From assembly GCF_018130215.1 (NCBI RefSeq), contig NZ_JAFCKQ010000029.1, positions 26,037 through 90,036 of the forward strand: 64,000 nt of DNA. The letters are read 5' to 3'. The DNA is from Bradyrhizobium jicamae (GTDB lineage: Bacteria; Pseudomonadota; Alphaproteobacteria; Rhizobiales; Xanthobacteraceae). The position numbers were made by a program, and so were the translations under genes. A model generated the notes under the pieces. The model did not search any database. It had not been told where the DNA came from and saw nothing but the letters and a program-made list of their open reading frames with translations. Shown piece by piece: positions 7,995 through 16,168 of this stretch; positions within the stretch are counted from its first letter, which is position 1; every line of letters begins with the position of its first letter.

Positions 7995-8783
7995 ATGAGC
8001 GACTGGTTGCACGATTTGCCCGTCCATTGGATGGCATTGATCATCTTCGGTTTCACCTATCTTCTCGCCGTCCTGGTTTTCGCTGGCGTTGCAATCATAT
8101 CCAGCAAGCAGCGAACGGCATCATTCAAGTCGGTCTCTGCGGGCATGCTACCGGTGCTCGGGACCATCTTCGGCCTGTTCGTTGCTTTCACTGCGGCCCA
8201 GGTCTGGAGCGACAATGAACATGCGACCGCGGCGGTGAGCCGCGAGGCCAGTTCGCTGCGGACCGTTATCCTGCTCGCGGTCGGGTTGCCGCCCGAGCAG
8301 CAGGGCCGCCTTCGCAGCCTGGTTCACGACTATGTCGAGCAAGCGGTCGGGGTCGAATGGCCGATGATGGCGAAGCAAGCCGCCTCGCTCCGGTCGGCCC
8401 CTCCCACGCTCGTCGAAGCGCTCGAGCTTGTCGTTTCGATGTCGACGCAAAACCCCGGCCAGCAGATCGCGCAGCGCGAGATCATCACGGCGCTGGATGC
8501 GGCACTGGATGCGCGACGGCAGCGGATCATCATCAGCCAGTCGGAAGTCGGTGCGGTCAAATGGTGGTGCATTTACCTGCAGGCCGTTTGCGAGCTGCTG
8601 GCGATCGCGCTCATACACTGCGAGAATCGGCTGGGTTCAGCCATCGCGATGGGACTGTTCGCGAGCAGCGTGGCAACCTCGGCCTTGCTGATTGCCGCGC
8701 ATGATCGGCCATTCACCGGCCAGATCTCGATTGCGCCGACACCGTTGCTGCAGATCATGCCGGACAAGGAGGCAGGCCGATAG
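7995..8783 (+). CDS. DUF4239 (bestrophin-like) membrane protein
   Basis: Encodes 262 residues with two N-terminal membrane spans (about 13-36 and 50-70) and two near the C-terminus (about 185-205 and 212-232), separated by a soluble helical region. This is the layout of DUF4239/bestrophin-like bacterial membrane proteins. TAAQVWSDNEHATAAVSREA follows span 2, as in that family. Function is unknown; an ion-channel role is only inferred from the family name. GGGGAG lies 7 nt before the ATG at 7995. It sits 24 bp after the LysR stop codon and may be co-transcribed with it. Confidence 0.75.
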   Translation: MSDWLHDLPVHWMALIIFGFTYLLAVLVFAGVAIISSKQRTASFKSVSAGMLPVLGTIFGLFVAFTAAQVWSDNEHATAAVSREASSLRTVILLAVGLPPEQQGRLRSLVHDYVEQAVGVEWPMMAKQAASLRSAPPTLVEALELVVSMSTQNPGQQIAQREIITALDAALDARRQRIIISQSEVGAVKWWCIYLQAVCELLAIALIHCENRLGSAIAMGLFASSVATSALLIAAHDRPFTGQISIAPTPLLQIMPDKEAGR

Positions 8784-8922
8784 CTTCTTTCGGTCAACGG
8801 CTCTGGTCGCCGTGCCGCTCCTTGGGCCATGCGAAGGGCCGCGGTTATCCAATCCAGGTTGTCGGAACGCACGCCGATCGTTCGTCCTCGAGATGTCCCG
8901 GCCAAGGATGTGGAGCGAAACA

Positions 8923-9576
8923 ATGACTATCACCATTACCGCCTTCGAACGGTCACCCGATGGCGGCAAGGGGCTGGCGCGCGATACGCGCGTTCGCTGG
9001 GCACTCGAGGAAGCCGGCCAGCCTTACGAGGTCCGGCTGGTTTCATTTGCGGCAATGAAACAGCCGACGCATCTGGCGCTGCATCCGTTCGGCCAGATCC
9101 CGACCTACGAGGAAGGCGATCTGGCGCTGTTCGAGACGGGAGCGATCGTTTTACACATCGCTGCACGCCATGCGGGCCTGCTGCCCGACGATGCCAGTGC
9201 CCGCGCCCGCGCGATCACATGGATGTTTGCCGCACTCAACACCGTGGAGCCGCCGATCCTCGACCTCGTGACCGCGCGAATTCTGGAAGCAGACAAGCCC
9301 TGGGCCAGGCAGCGTCTGCCCCTGGTCATCGATCGCATCCGCGACCGCCTGGGGCAACTCTCCGCGCGCCTCGGTGATGCCGACTGGCTCGACGGCGCGT
9401 TCAGCGCGGGCGACCTCATGATGGTGTCGGTGCTGCTGAGGCTGAGAGCGTCGGGTATTCTGGACGAATTCCCCGACCTCGCCGCCTATGTCGCACGCGG
9501 CGAGGCCCGGCCCGCCTACAGGCGGGCTTTCGAGGCTCAACTTGCGGTCAACACCGGCAAGGCTCCGACGGCCTGA
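8923..9576 (+). CDS. Glutathione S-transferase family protein
   Basis: Encodes 217 residues. The N-terminal thioredoxin-like domain (about 1-82) has ERSPDGGKGLARDTRVRWAL, then HPFGQIPTYEEGDLALFETG with the conserved cis-Pro and the Glu-Thr glutathione-binding pair. The helical C-terminal domain (about 90-210) includes WLDGAFSAGDLMMVSVLLRL, the N-capping region typical of GSTs. ATG 8923 follows GGAG at about 9 nt; the longer open frame to 8692 overlaps the DUF4239 gene and is not needed. It is convergent with another GST gene (9600-10259), 23 bp away. Substrate unknown; detoxification is the usual role. Confidence 0.87.
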   Translation: MTITITAFERSPDGGKGLARDTRVRWALEEAGQPYEVRLVSFAAMKQPTHLALHPFGQIPTYEEGDLALFETGAIVLHIAARHAGLLPDDASARARAITWMFAALNTVEPPILDLVTARILEADKPWARQRLPLVIDRIRDRLGQLSARLGDADWLDGAFSAGDLMMVSVLLRLRASGILDEFPDLAAYVARGEARPAYRRAFEAQLAVNTGKAPTA

Positions 9577-9599
9577 TCCCTCGTTCACCGACAACGATT

Positions 9600-10259
9600 T
9601 CAGGCAGACGCCGCGGTGGGCTCTGACATCGCGATCCTGTTCCTGACGCTGGGACGCTGCTGCATCCTCGCGTACCAGGCGAGCAGAGAATCGCACTCCG
9701 CCGGCACCGCCACCTTCAGCAGCCCCGCAAAAATCAGGCCGCCGATGACCGTGATGTCGGCCATCGAGAAGAATTCGCCGGCGACGAAAGGCTGTGCCTT
9801 CAGGACGCGGTCGAAATACTGCATCCCCCTGAGCGCCTTGTCGCGCTGGCGGAAGCCCCACTCGGCGTTCTGGTAGATCTCGACATGGGGCCCGAGCCCC
9901 GGCGTGGCGTGATGGAAATAGACGCTGATGGCGTCGAGCAGTTCCAGCTCGGCGCGCTTGCTCATCATGTGGATCACGCCCTTTTCGCGCGGCGTCCTGC
10001 CGGTGAGGACAGGCGCGCCATCGAGCGCGTCGAGATATTCGGTAATCGCCGTGCATTCGCCGATCAAGGTGCCGTCGTCGAGCTCCAGCACCGGCAACGT
10101 GCCCGAATAGTTCTTTGCGAGAAACTCGGGCTCCTTGTGCTCGCCCTTGTAGAGATCGACCGTGACGAACTCGACGCGCGACCGCAGGTTCTTCTCTGCC
10201 AGCGCGATGCGGACGCGAGCCGGATATGGGCCGGTTGGCCAATCGTAGATCTTCATCAT
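9600..10259 (-). CDS. Glutathione S-transferase family protein
   Basis: Encodes 219 residues: MKIYDWPTGPYPARVRIAL at the N-terminus, then NYSGTLPVLELDDGTLIGEC with the cis-Pro of the thioredoxin fold, then a helical domain ending FVAGEFFSMADITVIGGLIF. It resembles GSTs annotated as gst-type proteins of rhizobia. The start ATGATG at 10259 follows AAGGG. It is divergent from a TetR gene (10370), and two matching 18-bp operator-like sites lie between them, so repression by that TetR protein is likely. The two adjacent GSTs are only distantly similar to each other and are not a recent duplication. Confidence 0.87.
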   Translation of the reverse strand: MMKIYDWPTGPYPARVRIALAEKNLRSRVEFVTVDLYKGEHKEPEFLAKNYSGTLPVLELDDGTLIGECTAITEYLDALDGAPVLTGRTPREKGVIHMMSKRAELELLDAISVYFHHATPGLGPHVEIYQNAEWGFRQRDKALRGMQYFDRVLKAQPFVAGEFFSMADITVIGGLIFAGLLKVAVPAECDSLLAWYARMQQRPSVRNRIAMSEPTAASA

Positions 10260-10273
10260 GGCTGATCCCTTCT

Positions 10274-10345
10274 CTACCTAACACTTGGTAGGATGAATAA
10301 AGAGCTTCAAATTGTCTCCGTCAACGCCTATCTATCAGTTGGTAG
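10274..10345. promoter_or_regulatory. Paired operator-like sites between GST and TetR genes
   Basis: CTACCTAACACTTGGTAG (10274-10291) and CTATCTATCAGTTGGTAG (10328-10345) match at 15 of 18 positions, in the same orientation, with 54 bp between centres. The first has inverted CTACC/GGTAG ends, as expected for a TetR dimer. They occupy the whole divergent promoter. Confidence 0.6.
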
Positions 10346-10369
10346 GTAACGAGGCAGTGAGGCGGTGAA

Positions 10370-10933
10370 ATGAGTTCCAGCTCCAGGGAAGCGATCCTGG
10401 CGGCCGCCAGGCGGACCGCGCAGGCGCGCGGCTACAACGGCCTGAATTTCCGCGATCTCGCCGACGAAGTCGGCATCAAGGCCGCCAGCATCTACCACCA
10501 TTTTCCGAGCAAGGCCGATCTCGGAGCCGCGGTCGCGCGGCGCTATTGGGAGGACACCGCGGCGCAACTCGAGGCGATGTTGACGGAGACCCACGATCCA
10601 GTCCGCTGCCTGCGCCGCTATCCCGAAGTGTTCCGCAAGGCGCTCACCAACGGCAATCGCATGTGCATGTGCAGCTTCATGGCCGCCGAATATGACGACC
10701 TGCCGGACGCAGTGAAACGGGAGGTGCAGACCTTTGCCGACGTCAACGTGGCGTGGCTGAGCAAGCTGCTGTCGGCAGGGACGCGTGCCAATGCGAGGAA
10801 GACCGAGCAGCGCGCCCGCGCCATCTTCGCCGCCGTCGCCGGCGCGCAGCTGATGGCAAGAAGCCGCTCCGATGTTGGGTTGTATGATTCGTTGATCGAA
10901 GGCTATCGCACGGCGGGTTTGTTGCCGGCGTAG
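10370..10933 (+). CDS. TetR-family transcriptional regulator
   Basis: Encodes 187 residues. The N-terminal helix-turn-helix (about 5-52) contains FRDLADEVGIKAASIYHHFP, a textbook TetR recognition segment. The ligand domain includes a Cys pair in NGNRMCMCSFMAAEYDDLPD, resembling TetR regulators that sit beside GST or electrophile-detoxification genes. GAGGCGGTGAA precedes the ATG. It is divergent from the GST gene at 9600-10259 and probably represses it. A 76-bp segment of this gene (10691-10766) recurs at 87% identity as a decayed fragment at 12828-12903. Confidence 0.88.
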   Translation: MSSSSREAILAAARRTAQARGYNGLNFRDLADEVGIKAASIYHHFPSKADLGAAVARRYWEDTAAQLEAMLTETHDPVRCLRRYPEVFRKALTNGNRMCMCSFMAAEYDDLPDAVKREVQTFADVNVAWLSKLLSAGTRANARKTEQRARAIFAAVAGAQLMARSRSDVGLYDSLIEGYRTAGLLPA

Positions 10934-10996
10934 GCAGCGCCACGATCTGTGGTCCGCGACCCCAAATGGATGTCTGTGGGCATGTGAACCGAAGCG

Positions 10997-11022
10997 CGCC
11001 GCCGGCCACCAGACTGGCGGCG
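10997..11022. terminator. Possible hairpin after TetR gene
   Basis: CGCCGCC (10997-11003) pairs with GGCGGCG (11016-11022) around a 12-nt loop, 63 nt after the TetR stop. There is no T-run, so intrinsic termination is uncertain. Confidence 0.25.
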
Positions 11023-11109
11023 GCTATCAAGGTTCTGGAATAGACCAGCCCTGATTCATGCGCGATCCATTCCATTAATATGCTAGCCTCCCGGCCTCGG
11101 AAGGGTCAA

Positions 11110-12000
11110 ATGGATCGGCTTGAAGGGATTAAGATATTCGTGCGCGTCGTCGAAAGCGGGAGCTTTTCCGCTGTGGCGCGCGAGCTCGGAACAGGCCAGC
11201 CAGCGATCAGCAAACAGGTGGCGGCGCTCGAAGAACATCTCGGCGCACAACTTCTCATGCGCACCTCGCGCAGCTTGAGCCTGACCGAAGGCGGGCGCGA
11301 CTTCTACGAATCCGCCGTGCGGCTACTCAGCGATCTAGAGGCAGCCGAATCCCGAATAGGCTCCGGCCAGGCTTCACCGTCCGGCGTGGTACGGGTCACT
11401 TCGGCGCACGCATTTTCTCGCCTCTTCGTCGTGCCGAAACTTCCTCTCTTCCGCGAGCGCTATCCGAAGGTTGTAGTCGAGATGCTGGTGTCGGAGCGCA
11501 CCAGCAATCTCGTCGAAGAAGGCATCGATCTTGCCATCCGCAATGGCTCGCTCTCGGATTCGAGCCTGATCGCGCGAAAGATCGGTGTTTCCGCGATCGT
11601 CGCCGTGGCATCGACGGAGTACCTGGAACGCAAAGGCGAGCCGAGGCGGCCGAGCGATCTCGACGACCATGACGGGGTGATCTTCGTCTCACAGGATGGT
11701 CCACGACCGTGGACCTTTGGCAGCCGTGCCGGCCAGGTTTCTTATCAGGCCAAAGCGTCTTTCCGCAGCAATGACGGCGAACAATTGCGCGCGGCTGTGC
11801 TTGCCGGCCTTGGGGTCACGCAGGCGCCCCACTGGCTTTTCGCTGCCGACATACGCTCTGGAACCGTGCGGCGCATTCTGCGCGACCATGAGCCGGGAAA
11901 ACTCACGATCAGCGCTGTTCGCCCGGCAGCGCGCCGCCAGCCCAGCAAAGTCGCCGTGTTCGTTGATTTTCTCGCTGAATTGCTGGCCGAGCACGGGTGA
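11110..12000 (+). CDS. LysR-type transcriptional regulator
   Basis: Encodes 296 residues. The winged helix (about 1-60) reads MDRLEGIKIFVRVVESGSFS with recognition segment GTGQPAISKQVAALEEHLG, and the substrate-binding domain starts about residue 88 (VVRVTSAHAFSRLFVVPKLP). GGAAGGG precedes ATG 11110; the open frame from 11080 adds ten residues without a ribosome site. It lies about 100 bp upstream of, and co-directional with, the NTF2-like gene at 12102, a possible target. The family subtype (DsdC/CrgA-like with WTF strand) suggests small-molecule sensing, ligand unknown. Confidence 0.88.
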   Translation: MDRLEGIKIFVRVVESGSFSAVARELGTGQPAISKQVAALEEHLGAQLLMRTSRSLSLTEGGRDFYESAVRLLSDLEAAESRIGSGQASPSGVVRVTSAHAFSRLFVVPKLPLFRERYPKVVVEMLVSERTSNLVEEGIDLAIRNGSLSDSSLIARKIGVSAIVAVASTEYLERKGEPRRPSDLDDHDGVIFVSQDGPRPWTFGSRAGQVSYQAKASFRSNDGEQLRAAVLAGLGVTQAPHWLFAADIRSGTVRRILRDHEPGKLTISAVRPAARRQPSKVAVFVDFLAELLAEHG

Positions 12001-12101
12001 TCTATTCCCCTTAGGGATCGAAACTATCCGAATTCGATGGCTAATGCCCCTCAGGAGGGAATTGATAGATCTGCATCACCGACAACAGATGAGGTGATGC
12101 C

Positions 12102-12794
12102 ATGTCGCTTTCCACGCTTCCGCAACCGATCAAAGCCTTCCTGCAGGCAACAGCCAACCGCGACCGCGCCGGTGTGCTCTCGTCCTTCGCGGACGACGCC
12201 GTGCTTATCGACTTCGGCAAGGAGCATCGCGGCGATGAAATCGCTCACTGGGCCGACAACCTCTATCTCGGCTCGAACGTCCGTGTGCATCCGCTGCACA
12301 CCGAACAGCGTGACGGGCATACGGTTCTGACCGTTGCCGTCGATGGCGACTACGCAGCGCTCGGCGTGACAGAGCCGTTCCAACTCGACTGGCACATCGA
12401 TCTTGCCGGCGACCGTATCGCTCGCCTTCGCATGGTCGAAAAAAAACCGAACCTGCCGGCGCCCGTCCTCGGCTTCGTGCAGGCCATGAACATGTACGAT
12501 CTCGACGGCATGGTCTCGCGCTTCGCTCCGGACGCTATCGCAAATGATCAGATGCGTCACTACGAGAGCCGCGATGCAATCCGCACGTGGCTGGCGAAGG
12601 AGATCGCCGGTGACCGAGTGACGATGTTCGTTACGGAAATCCTGCATCACCAGGGCGGCGTCGCCGTTCTCGCCAAGGTGACCGGTGACTACGACAAGAC
12701 CGGTCTGCCCGATCCGCTGGAGCTCCGCTTCTATTTCACGCTCGCGGGTGATGCGATCGTCCAGCTCGTGATCGTTCCGGTCAAGCGCCCCTGA
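12102..12794 (+). CDS. Tandem SnoaL/NTF2-like domain protein
   Basis: Encodes 230 residues that read as two consecutive NTF2-like (SnoaL) cone domains: residues about 5-110 (IKAFLQATANRDRAGVLSSF, HRGDEIAHWADNLYL) and about 118-228 (GFVQAMNMYDLDGMVSRFAP, ESRDAIRTWLAKEI). Both carry the typical helix followed by an Asp/Gly-rich strand and an EI/RI step. These domains occur in isomerases, hydrolases and ligand-binding proteins; no catalytic set is evident. It has no signal peptide and is probably cytosolic. It follows the LysR gene at 11110 and precedes a decayed stretch. Confidence 0.75.
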   Translation: MSLSTLPQPIKAFLQATANRDRAGVLSSFADDAVLIDFGKEHRGDEIAHWADNLYLGSNVRVHPLHTEQRDGHTVLTVAVDGDYAALGVTEPFQLDWHIDLAGDRIARLRMVEKKPNLPAPVLGFVQAMNMYDLDGMVSRFAPDAIANDQMRHYESRDAIRTWLAKEIAGDRVTMFVTEILHHQGGVAVLAKVTGDYDKTGLPDPLELRFYFTLAGDAIVQLVIVPVKRP

Positions 12795-12827
12795 GCGCCG
12801 TCTACGCAGCACCACGCTCGCCCGATC

Positions 12828-12903
12828 TATGACGACCTTCCGGACGCGGTGAGACGGCAGGTCCGGACCCCCGCCGATGTCAACGTGGCGTGGCTGAGCA
12901 AGC
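12828..12903 (+). pseudogene. Decayed fragment of a TetR gene
   Basis: This 76-bp stretch is 66/76 identical to 10691-10766 inside the TetR gene. Read in the matching frame it gives YDDLPDAVRRQVRTPADVNV followed by AWLSK, then diverges and stops at TGA (12918-12920). No flanking TetR sequence remains. Substitutions are spread over all codon positions, indicating an old or paralogous copy. The gap 12795-13079 contains only this remnant and the dispersed repeat at 12967-13036. Confidence 0.75.
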
Positions 12904-12966
12904 CTTCCATGGCTCGGTGAGCGAACTTGGTGGATTGCGCCCATGGCTCCAGGCTACGTTTGCGTC

Positions 12967-13036
12967 GCGACCAATGCACCCACCCACCTGTCCGGCTGTG
13001 AGGTGTAGACCGCACCTGACTGACACCGGGCCAAAC
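12967..13036. repeat. Dispersed intergenic repeat, copy 1
   Basis: Shares with 31943-32014 an almost continuous match, centred on AGGTGTAGACCGCACCT (itself an AGGTG/CACCT inverted repeat) and ending ACCGGGCCAAAC. Both copies are in gene-poor gaps with decayed sequence. I associate this with repeats scattered through Bradyrhizobium genomes. Confidence 0.6.
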
Positions 13037-13079
13037 TGAAGCGTTTGACCCGAGCCGGACATTCTTGGGGCTTCTAGCC

Positions 13080-13622
13080 TCAGTCGGTGGCAAGCAGATC
13101 AAACGCCTTCTTCATGACAGCCTTGGCCCGCGCCTCGCCGCGATCACGGCTGGTGGCGAGGTCGATGACCGAGAGCCCCACAAACAGCGCGTGAACCAGA
13201 TCGACCGTCGCTTGATCGGGCTTCATGCTGAACTTCTCCAGCATCGCTCTCAATTGTTCGATGAAGCGGTCGGTGAGTTCGTTGAAGAGTTCCCGCAGTG
13301 CGGGCTCCTGATCGGCGGCCTGGTTAAGCGCCACCAGCACACGCGTGTTCTCGTGCCGGATCACGACAGAAGCGATGGTCGCGGGCGCCGACCGCGGAGA
13401 TGCGATCCTTCCAATCATGTTCCCTGCGGCGGCGAGCTGGACATCGACGGCCTGACGGGCGACCGCCGCCAGTAGCGCCGTTCTTGTCGGGAAATAGTAG
13501 GTGAGATGGCTCTGCCGCAGGCCGCTACGAGCGGCGATGCGCGGCTGGGTAAAGCCGGGGAGCCCTTCCTCACGCAGGATCGCGAGCCCTGCATCGAGGA
13601 TTTGCTGGCGTCTGTCTTCCAT
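13080..13622 (-). CDS. TetR-family transcriptional regulator
   Basis: Encodes 180 residues starting MEDRRQQILDAGLAILREEG, with the helix-turn-helix TQPRIAARSGLRQSHLTYYF (about 27-46) and a helical ligand domain. The open frame extends to 13805, but that extension would run across the promoter and into the divergent gene, so ATG 13620-13622 is chosen. It faces the HXXEE membrane protein gene (13755), with two copies of the operator-like motif TTGGT-N6-ACCAACC in the 132 bp between. Control of the downstream membrane protein/hydrolase pair is the natural reading. Confidence 0.87.
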   Translation of the reverse strand: MEDRRQQILDAGLAILREEGLPGFTQPRIAARSGLRQSHLTYYFPTRTALLAAVARQAVDVQLAAAGNMIGRIASPRSAPATIASVVIRHENTRVLVALNQAADQEPALRELFNELTDRFIEQLRAMLEKFSMKPDQATVDLVHALFVGLSVIDLATSRDRGEARAKAVMKKAFDLLATD

Positions 13623-13645
13623 CGGATTCTTCGTTCCATGCGTAT

Positions 13646-13736
13646 TTGGTATGTTCACCAACCAATAACGCCGACCGTCCAGCCCGGTCAAGGCTTGACT
13701 CACTTCCGGAAAGCGAATTATTGGTAGGTCTACCAA
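13646..13736. promoter_or_regulatory. Two operator-like palindromes between TetR and HXXEE genes
   Basis: TTGGTATGTTCACCAA (13646-13661) and TTGGTAGGTCTACCAA (13721-13736) are both TTGGT-N6-ACCAA, both followed by CC; the second has perfect 7-bp arms. Centres are 75 bp apart. One sits 23 bp before the TetR start and the other 18 bp before the HXXEE start, placed to repress both directions. Confidence 0.65.
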
Positions 13737-13754
13737 CCTAGGGAGAAGGCAATC

Positions 13755-14237
13755 ATGACCCTCGAAGCGTTTGCATGGCTCGGCATGGCGGCCTACGCCG
13801 CTCACGCCCTGGAAGAATACACGCTCGACTGGCGCAACTGGTCACGCGCCATTCTGGGCCTGCCCGTGGAATGGAGCGATTTCTACGTCACCAACGCGGT
13901 GGTCGTCGTGCTCGGCATAGCCCAGGCCATGCTCGCCCGCACCTTGCCGATCGCGGTGCTGGCCTACACCGGCCTCATGCTGATCAACGGCTTCTTCATG
14001 CACGTGATGCCGGTCATCCGGACGCGGGGGCGATTTTCGCCGGGTGTGATTACGGCCGTCGTGTTCTTCCTGCCACTCGGCATTGCTACGTATCGGTTTG
14101 CCATCGAGAGCGGGCTCGCCGATGCCTGGACGGTGGTTACCGGACTTGTTCTTGGCGCTCTCATCCTCGCATTTCCGATCGGAATGCTGCTGATCAAATC
14201 GAAGCCCTATTTCCGGCAGGATCCGACCCCGGTCTGA
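13755..14237 (+). CDS. HXXEE-motif membrane protein
   Basis: Encodes 160 residues with four to five hydrophobic spans. The N-terminal helix carries AAYAAHALEEYTLDW, matching the His-x-x-Glu-Glu signature that names the HXXEE domain family of unknown function. Later conserved-looking residues are TNAVVVVLG, INGFFMHV (Asn-Gly-x-x-x-His) and PGVITAVVFFLPLG (Pro-Gly), also typical of that family. The polar HxxEE, N and H within membrane segments could form a metal site; this is inference. GGAGAAGG precedes the ATG. It is the first gene of a likely two-gene unit with the CocE-type hydrolase, 57 bp downstream, under the divergent TetR. Confidence 0.82.
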   Translation: MTLEAFAWLGMAAYAAHALEEYTLDWRNWSRAILGLPVEWSDFYVTNAVVVVLGIAQAMLARTLPIAVLAYTGLMLINGFFMHVMPVIRTRGRFSPGVITAVVFFLPLGIATYRFAIESGLADAWTVVTGLVLGALILAFPIGMLLIKSKPYFRQDPTPV

Positions 14238-14294
14238 ACGACGTTTGCGGACGAATATTCACCATTTCATTTGCCAAGTCTCATCGAGGCCATC

Positions 14295-16085
14295 ATGACC
14301 GACGAATTCGATCATCCATCCTTTCTCGACAATCTCATTCCGCTCAGGGGCAAGCTCGATCAGGTGCAGACCGCCGGCTGGACCCCGGGCGCTCCCGTGC
14401 ACTCGAGTCTCGGTTGCACAGTTCATGCCGAGCAGATGATCCCCGTTACCGACGGGATTTCGCTGGCCGCCGATATCTGCACCCCCAAGGTCGCGGGCCG
14501 CTATCCCGCGGTCGTCGTCTTCTCTGCCTATAGCCATCAGTTACAGGCGAGCGGTCTTCCGACCGGCACCAACGAGACCGGCGAACCGACTGTCTTCACC
14601 GACCGCGGCTATAACCACGTCATGGTCTCCCGTCGCGGCATGGGCCGTTCGCAGGGCGACAGCGTCATCTTCTTCAACGACACCGATGTCGACGACCATG
14701 TCGCCGTCATCGAGTGGTGCGCCCGCCAGCCCTGGTGCGACGGCAATGTCGTGTTGTTCGGCACCTCCTATTATGCGGTGGTGCAGCCGCTGGTCGCGGT
14801 ACGCCAGCCGCCCGCGCTTCGCGGATTTTTCGGAAACGGGCTCGATACGGACTATTTTCGCCATATCGCCATGTTCGGAGGCGCGCCCCAGGTCGATTTC
14901 CTGACGCTGTGGATGGGCGCGAACTTCACGCTCGCGCAGGAAAAGCTCCACGTGCCGCCGATCGTGCGGGCCGCGATCAGCCACGTGGTCAATTCCCCCC
15001 TCAAGCATCTGTGGGCCCCCGCGATCCAGAAGCGCATGACCGAAATTCAGGAGAGCTTCAAGAGGAAGACGCCGGACCTCAAATACCGCAAGCTGTTTGC
15101 CGACTGGGTGTTCGATGGGAAAACGCGAGCGGCCCATTCGATCCCGCCGGGACCGCATCAGGAGCTCGAAAAAATCCAGGTGCCCTTCGTGGTCGTCGAG
15201 GACATGAGCGCGTTCAATCTGCACCAGTTCGGCGCCTATGACCTGGTCGAGAACGCTGGCACGCCCGCAAATCGCAGGTGGTTGATCATGGCGCCGCCCG
15301 AGTACGCTCTCCCGGTGTACCGATGGCAGACCGAGGCGCTTGCCTTCTTCGATCACATCGTGCATGGCGCTGACAACGGCTACGCCCAGCAGTCTCCGGT
15401 TCGTTATCACGCGGACGGAATGAAGGAGGAGGAGTATCGGGGCGTCGCCGCGTTCCCCGCGCCGGAAGGCAGCAGGGTCCGCTATTATCTCACGTCAAAC
15501 GGCGACGATCGGCAGCGCCATGGCTTCTCGGCCGATCCAGGCCAGGGCAAGAATTCCTGGGCAGCTGTTCCATTTGGCGCCATTGTGCCGCCTGGTCTCG
15601 ATGAAGCCGCGAACCCGATCCTGACGTTCGAAGCGCAGGGCGAAGAAGATGTGGAGTACGCGGGCGCGATCACCGTTTCCTTGCAATTCAGTTGTTCGGA
15701 CATCGATTCCCATGTGATCGCGCGGCTCAGCCGCATCGACGTTGCGGGCAATCTTCATTCTCTGTCGCTGGGGTCCATCCGGCCGGCACTTCGGCGGATC
15801 GATCGCGAGCGCAGTACATCGGTTGAAATCGCGATCAACATGGACAAGCCCGAGCCGCTGACACCCGGAGAGCCAATCACCTTGCTCTTTAGTTTGACGC
15901 CGCGGCCAGTGCGTTTGAAGAAGGGTGAAAAATTGCGGCTCGACGTTGCCAGCCGTACTGATCTGCTGCGCAGCGATCCGGCTCATGGCCATGAACAGTT
16001 CGAGATGGTCGTGCCGCCGTACTTTTCCCGGAACACCATTCATTACGGAGAGCAGAGCTATCTGGATCTGCACAGACTCGCATGA
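14295..16085 (+). CDS. CocE/NonD family hydrolase (X-Pro dipeptidyl-peptidase-like acyl hydrolase)
   Basis: Encodes 596 residues. An alpha/beta-hydrolase domain (about 45-370) begins EQMIPVTDGISLAADICTPK, with RGMGRSQGD and the nucleophile elbow FGTSYYAVVQ (Ser158). The elbow's usual fourth-position Gly is Ala here. The C-terminal ~200 residues form the jelly-roll domain of CocE/PepX enzymes (PGEPITLLFSLTPRPVRLKK, KLRLDVASRTDLLR). Family members cleave esters or peptides; the substrate here is unknown. No signal peptide is seen. ATG 14295 follows GAGG by 7 nt; the TTG at 14271 has no such site. It lies 57 bp after the HXXEE gene and probably shares its transcript. Confidence 0.87.
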   Translation: MTDEFDHPSFLDNLIPLRGKLDQVQTAGWTPGAPVHSSLGCTVHAEQMIPVTDGISLAADICTPKVAGRYPAVVVFSAYSHQLQASGLPTGTNETGEPTVFTDRGYNHVMVSRRGMGRSQGDSVIFFNDTDVDDHVAVIEWCARQPWCDGNVVLFGTSYYAVVQPLVAVRQPPALRGFFGNGLDTDYFRHIAMFGGAPQVDFLTLWMGANFTLAQEKLHVPPIVRAAISHVVNSPLKHLWAPAIQKRMTEIQESFKRKTPDLKYRKLFADWVFDGKTRAAHSIPPGPHQELEKIQVPFVVVEDMSAFNLHQFGAYDLVENAGTPANRRWLIMAPPEYALPVYRWQTEALAFFDHIVHGADNGYAQQSPVRYHADGMKEEEYRGVAAFPAPEGSRVRYYLTSNGDDRQRHGFSADPGQGKNSWAAVPFGAIVPPGLDEAANPILTFEAQGEEDVEYAGAITVSLQFSCSDIDSHVIARLSRIDVAGNLHSLSLGSIRPALRRIDRERSTSVEIAINMDKPEPLTPGEPITLLFSLTPRPVRLKKGEKLRLDVASRTDLLRSDPAHGHEQFEMVVPPYFSRNTIHYGEQSYLDLHRLA

Positions 16086-16168
16086 TGGTTGCTGAAGCAA
16101 ACGTCTGCTTCTGGCCGTGGCTGACGTTTGGCCCGGATGTCCGCGTCGCTCCAACTACTGCCGGCCGC

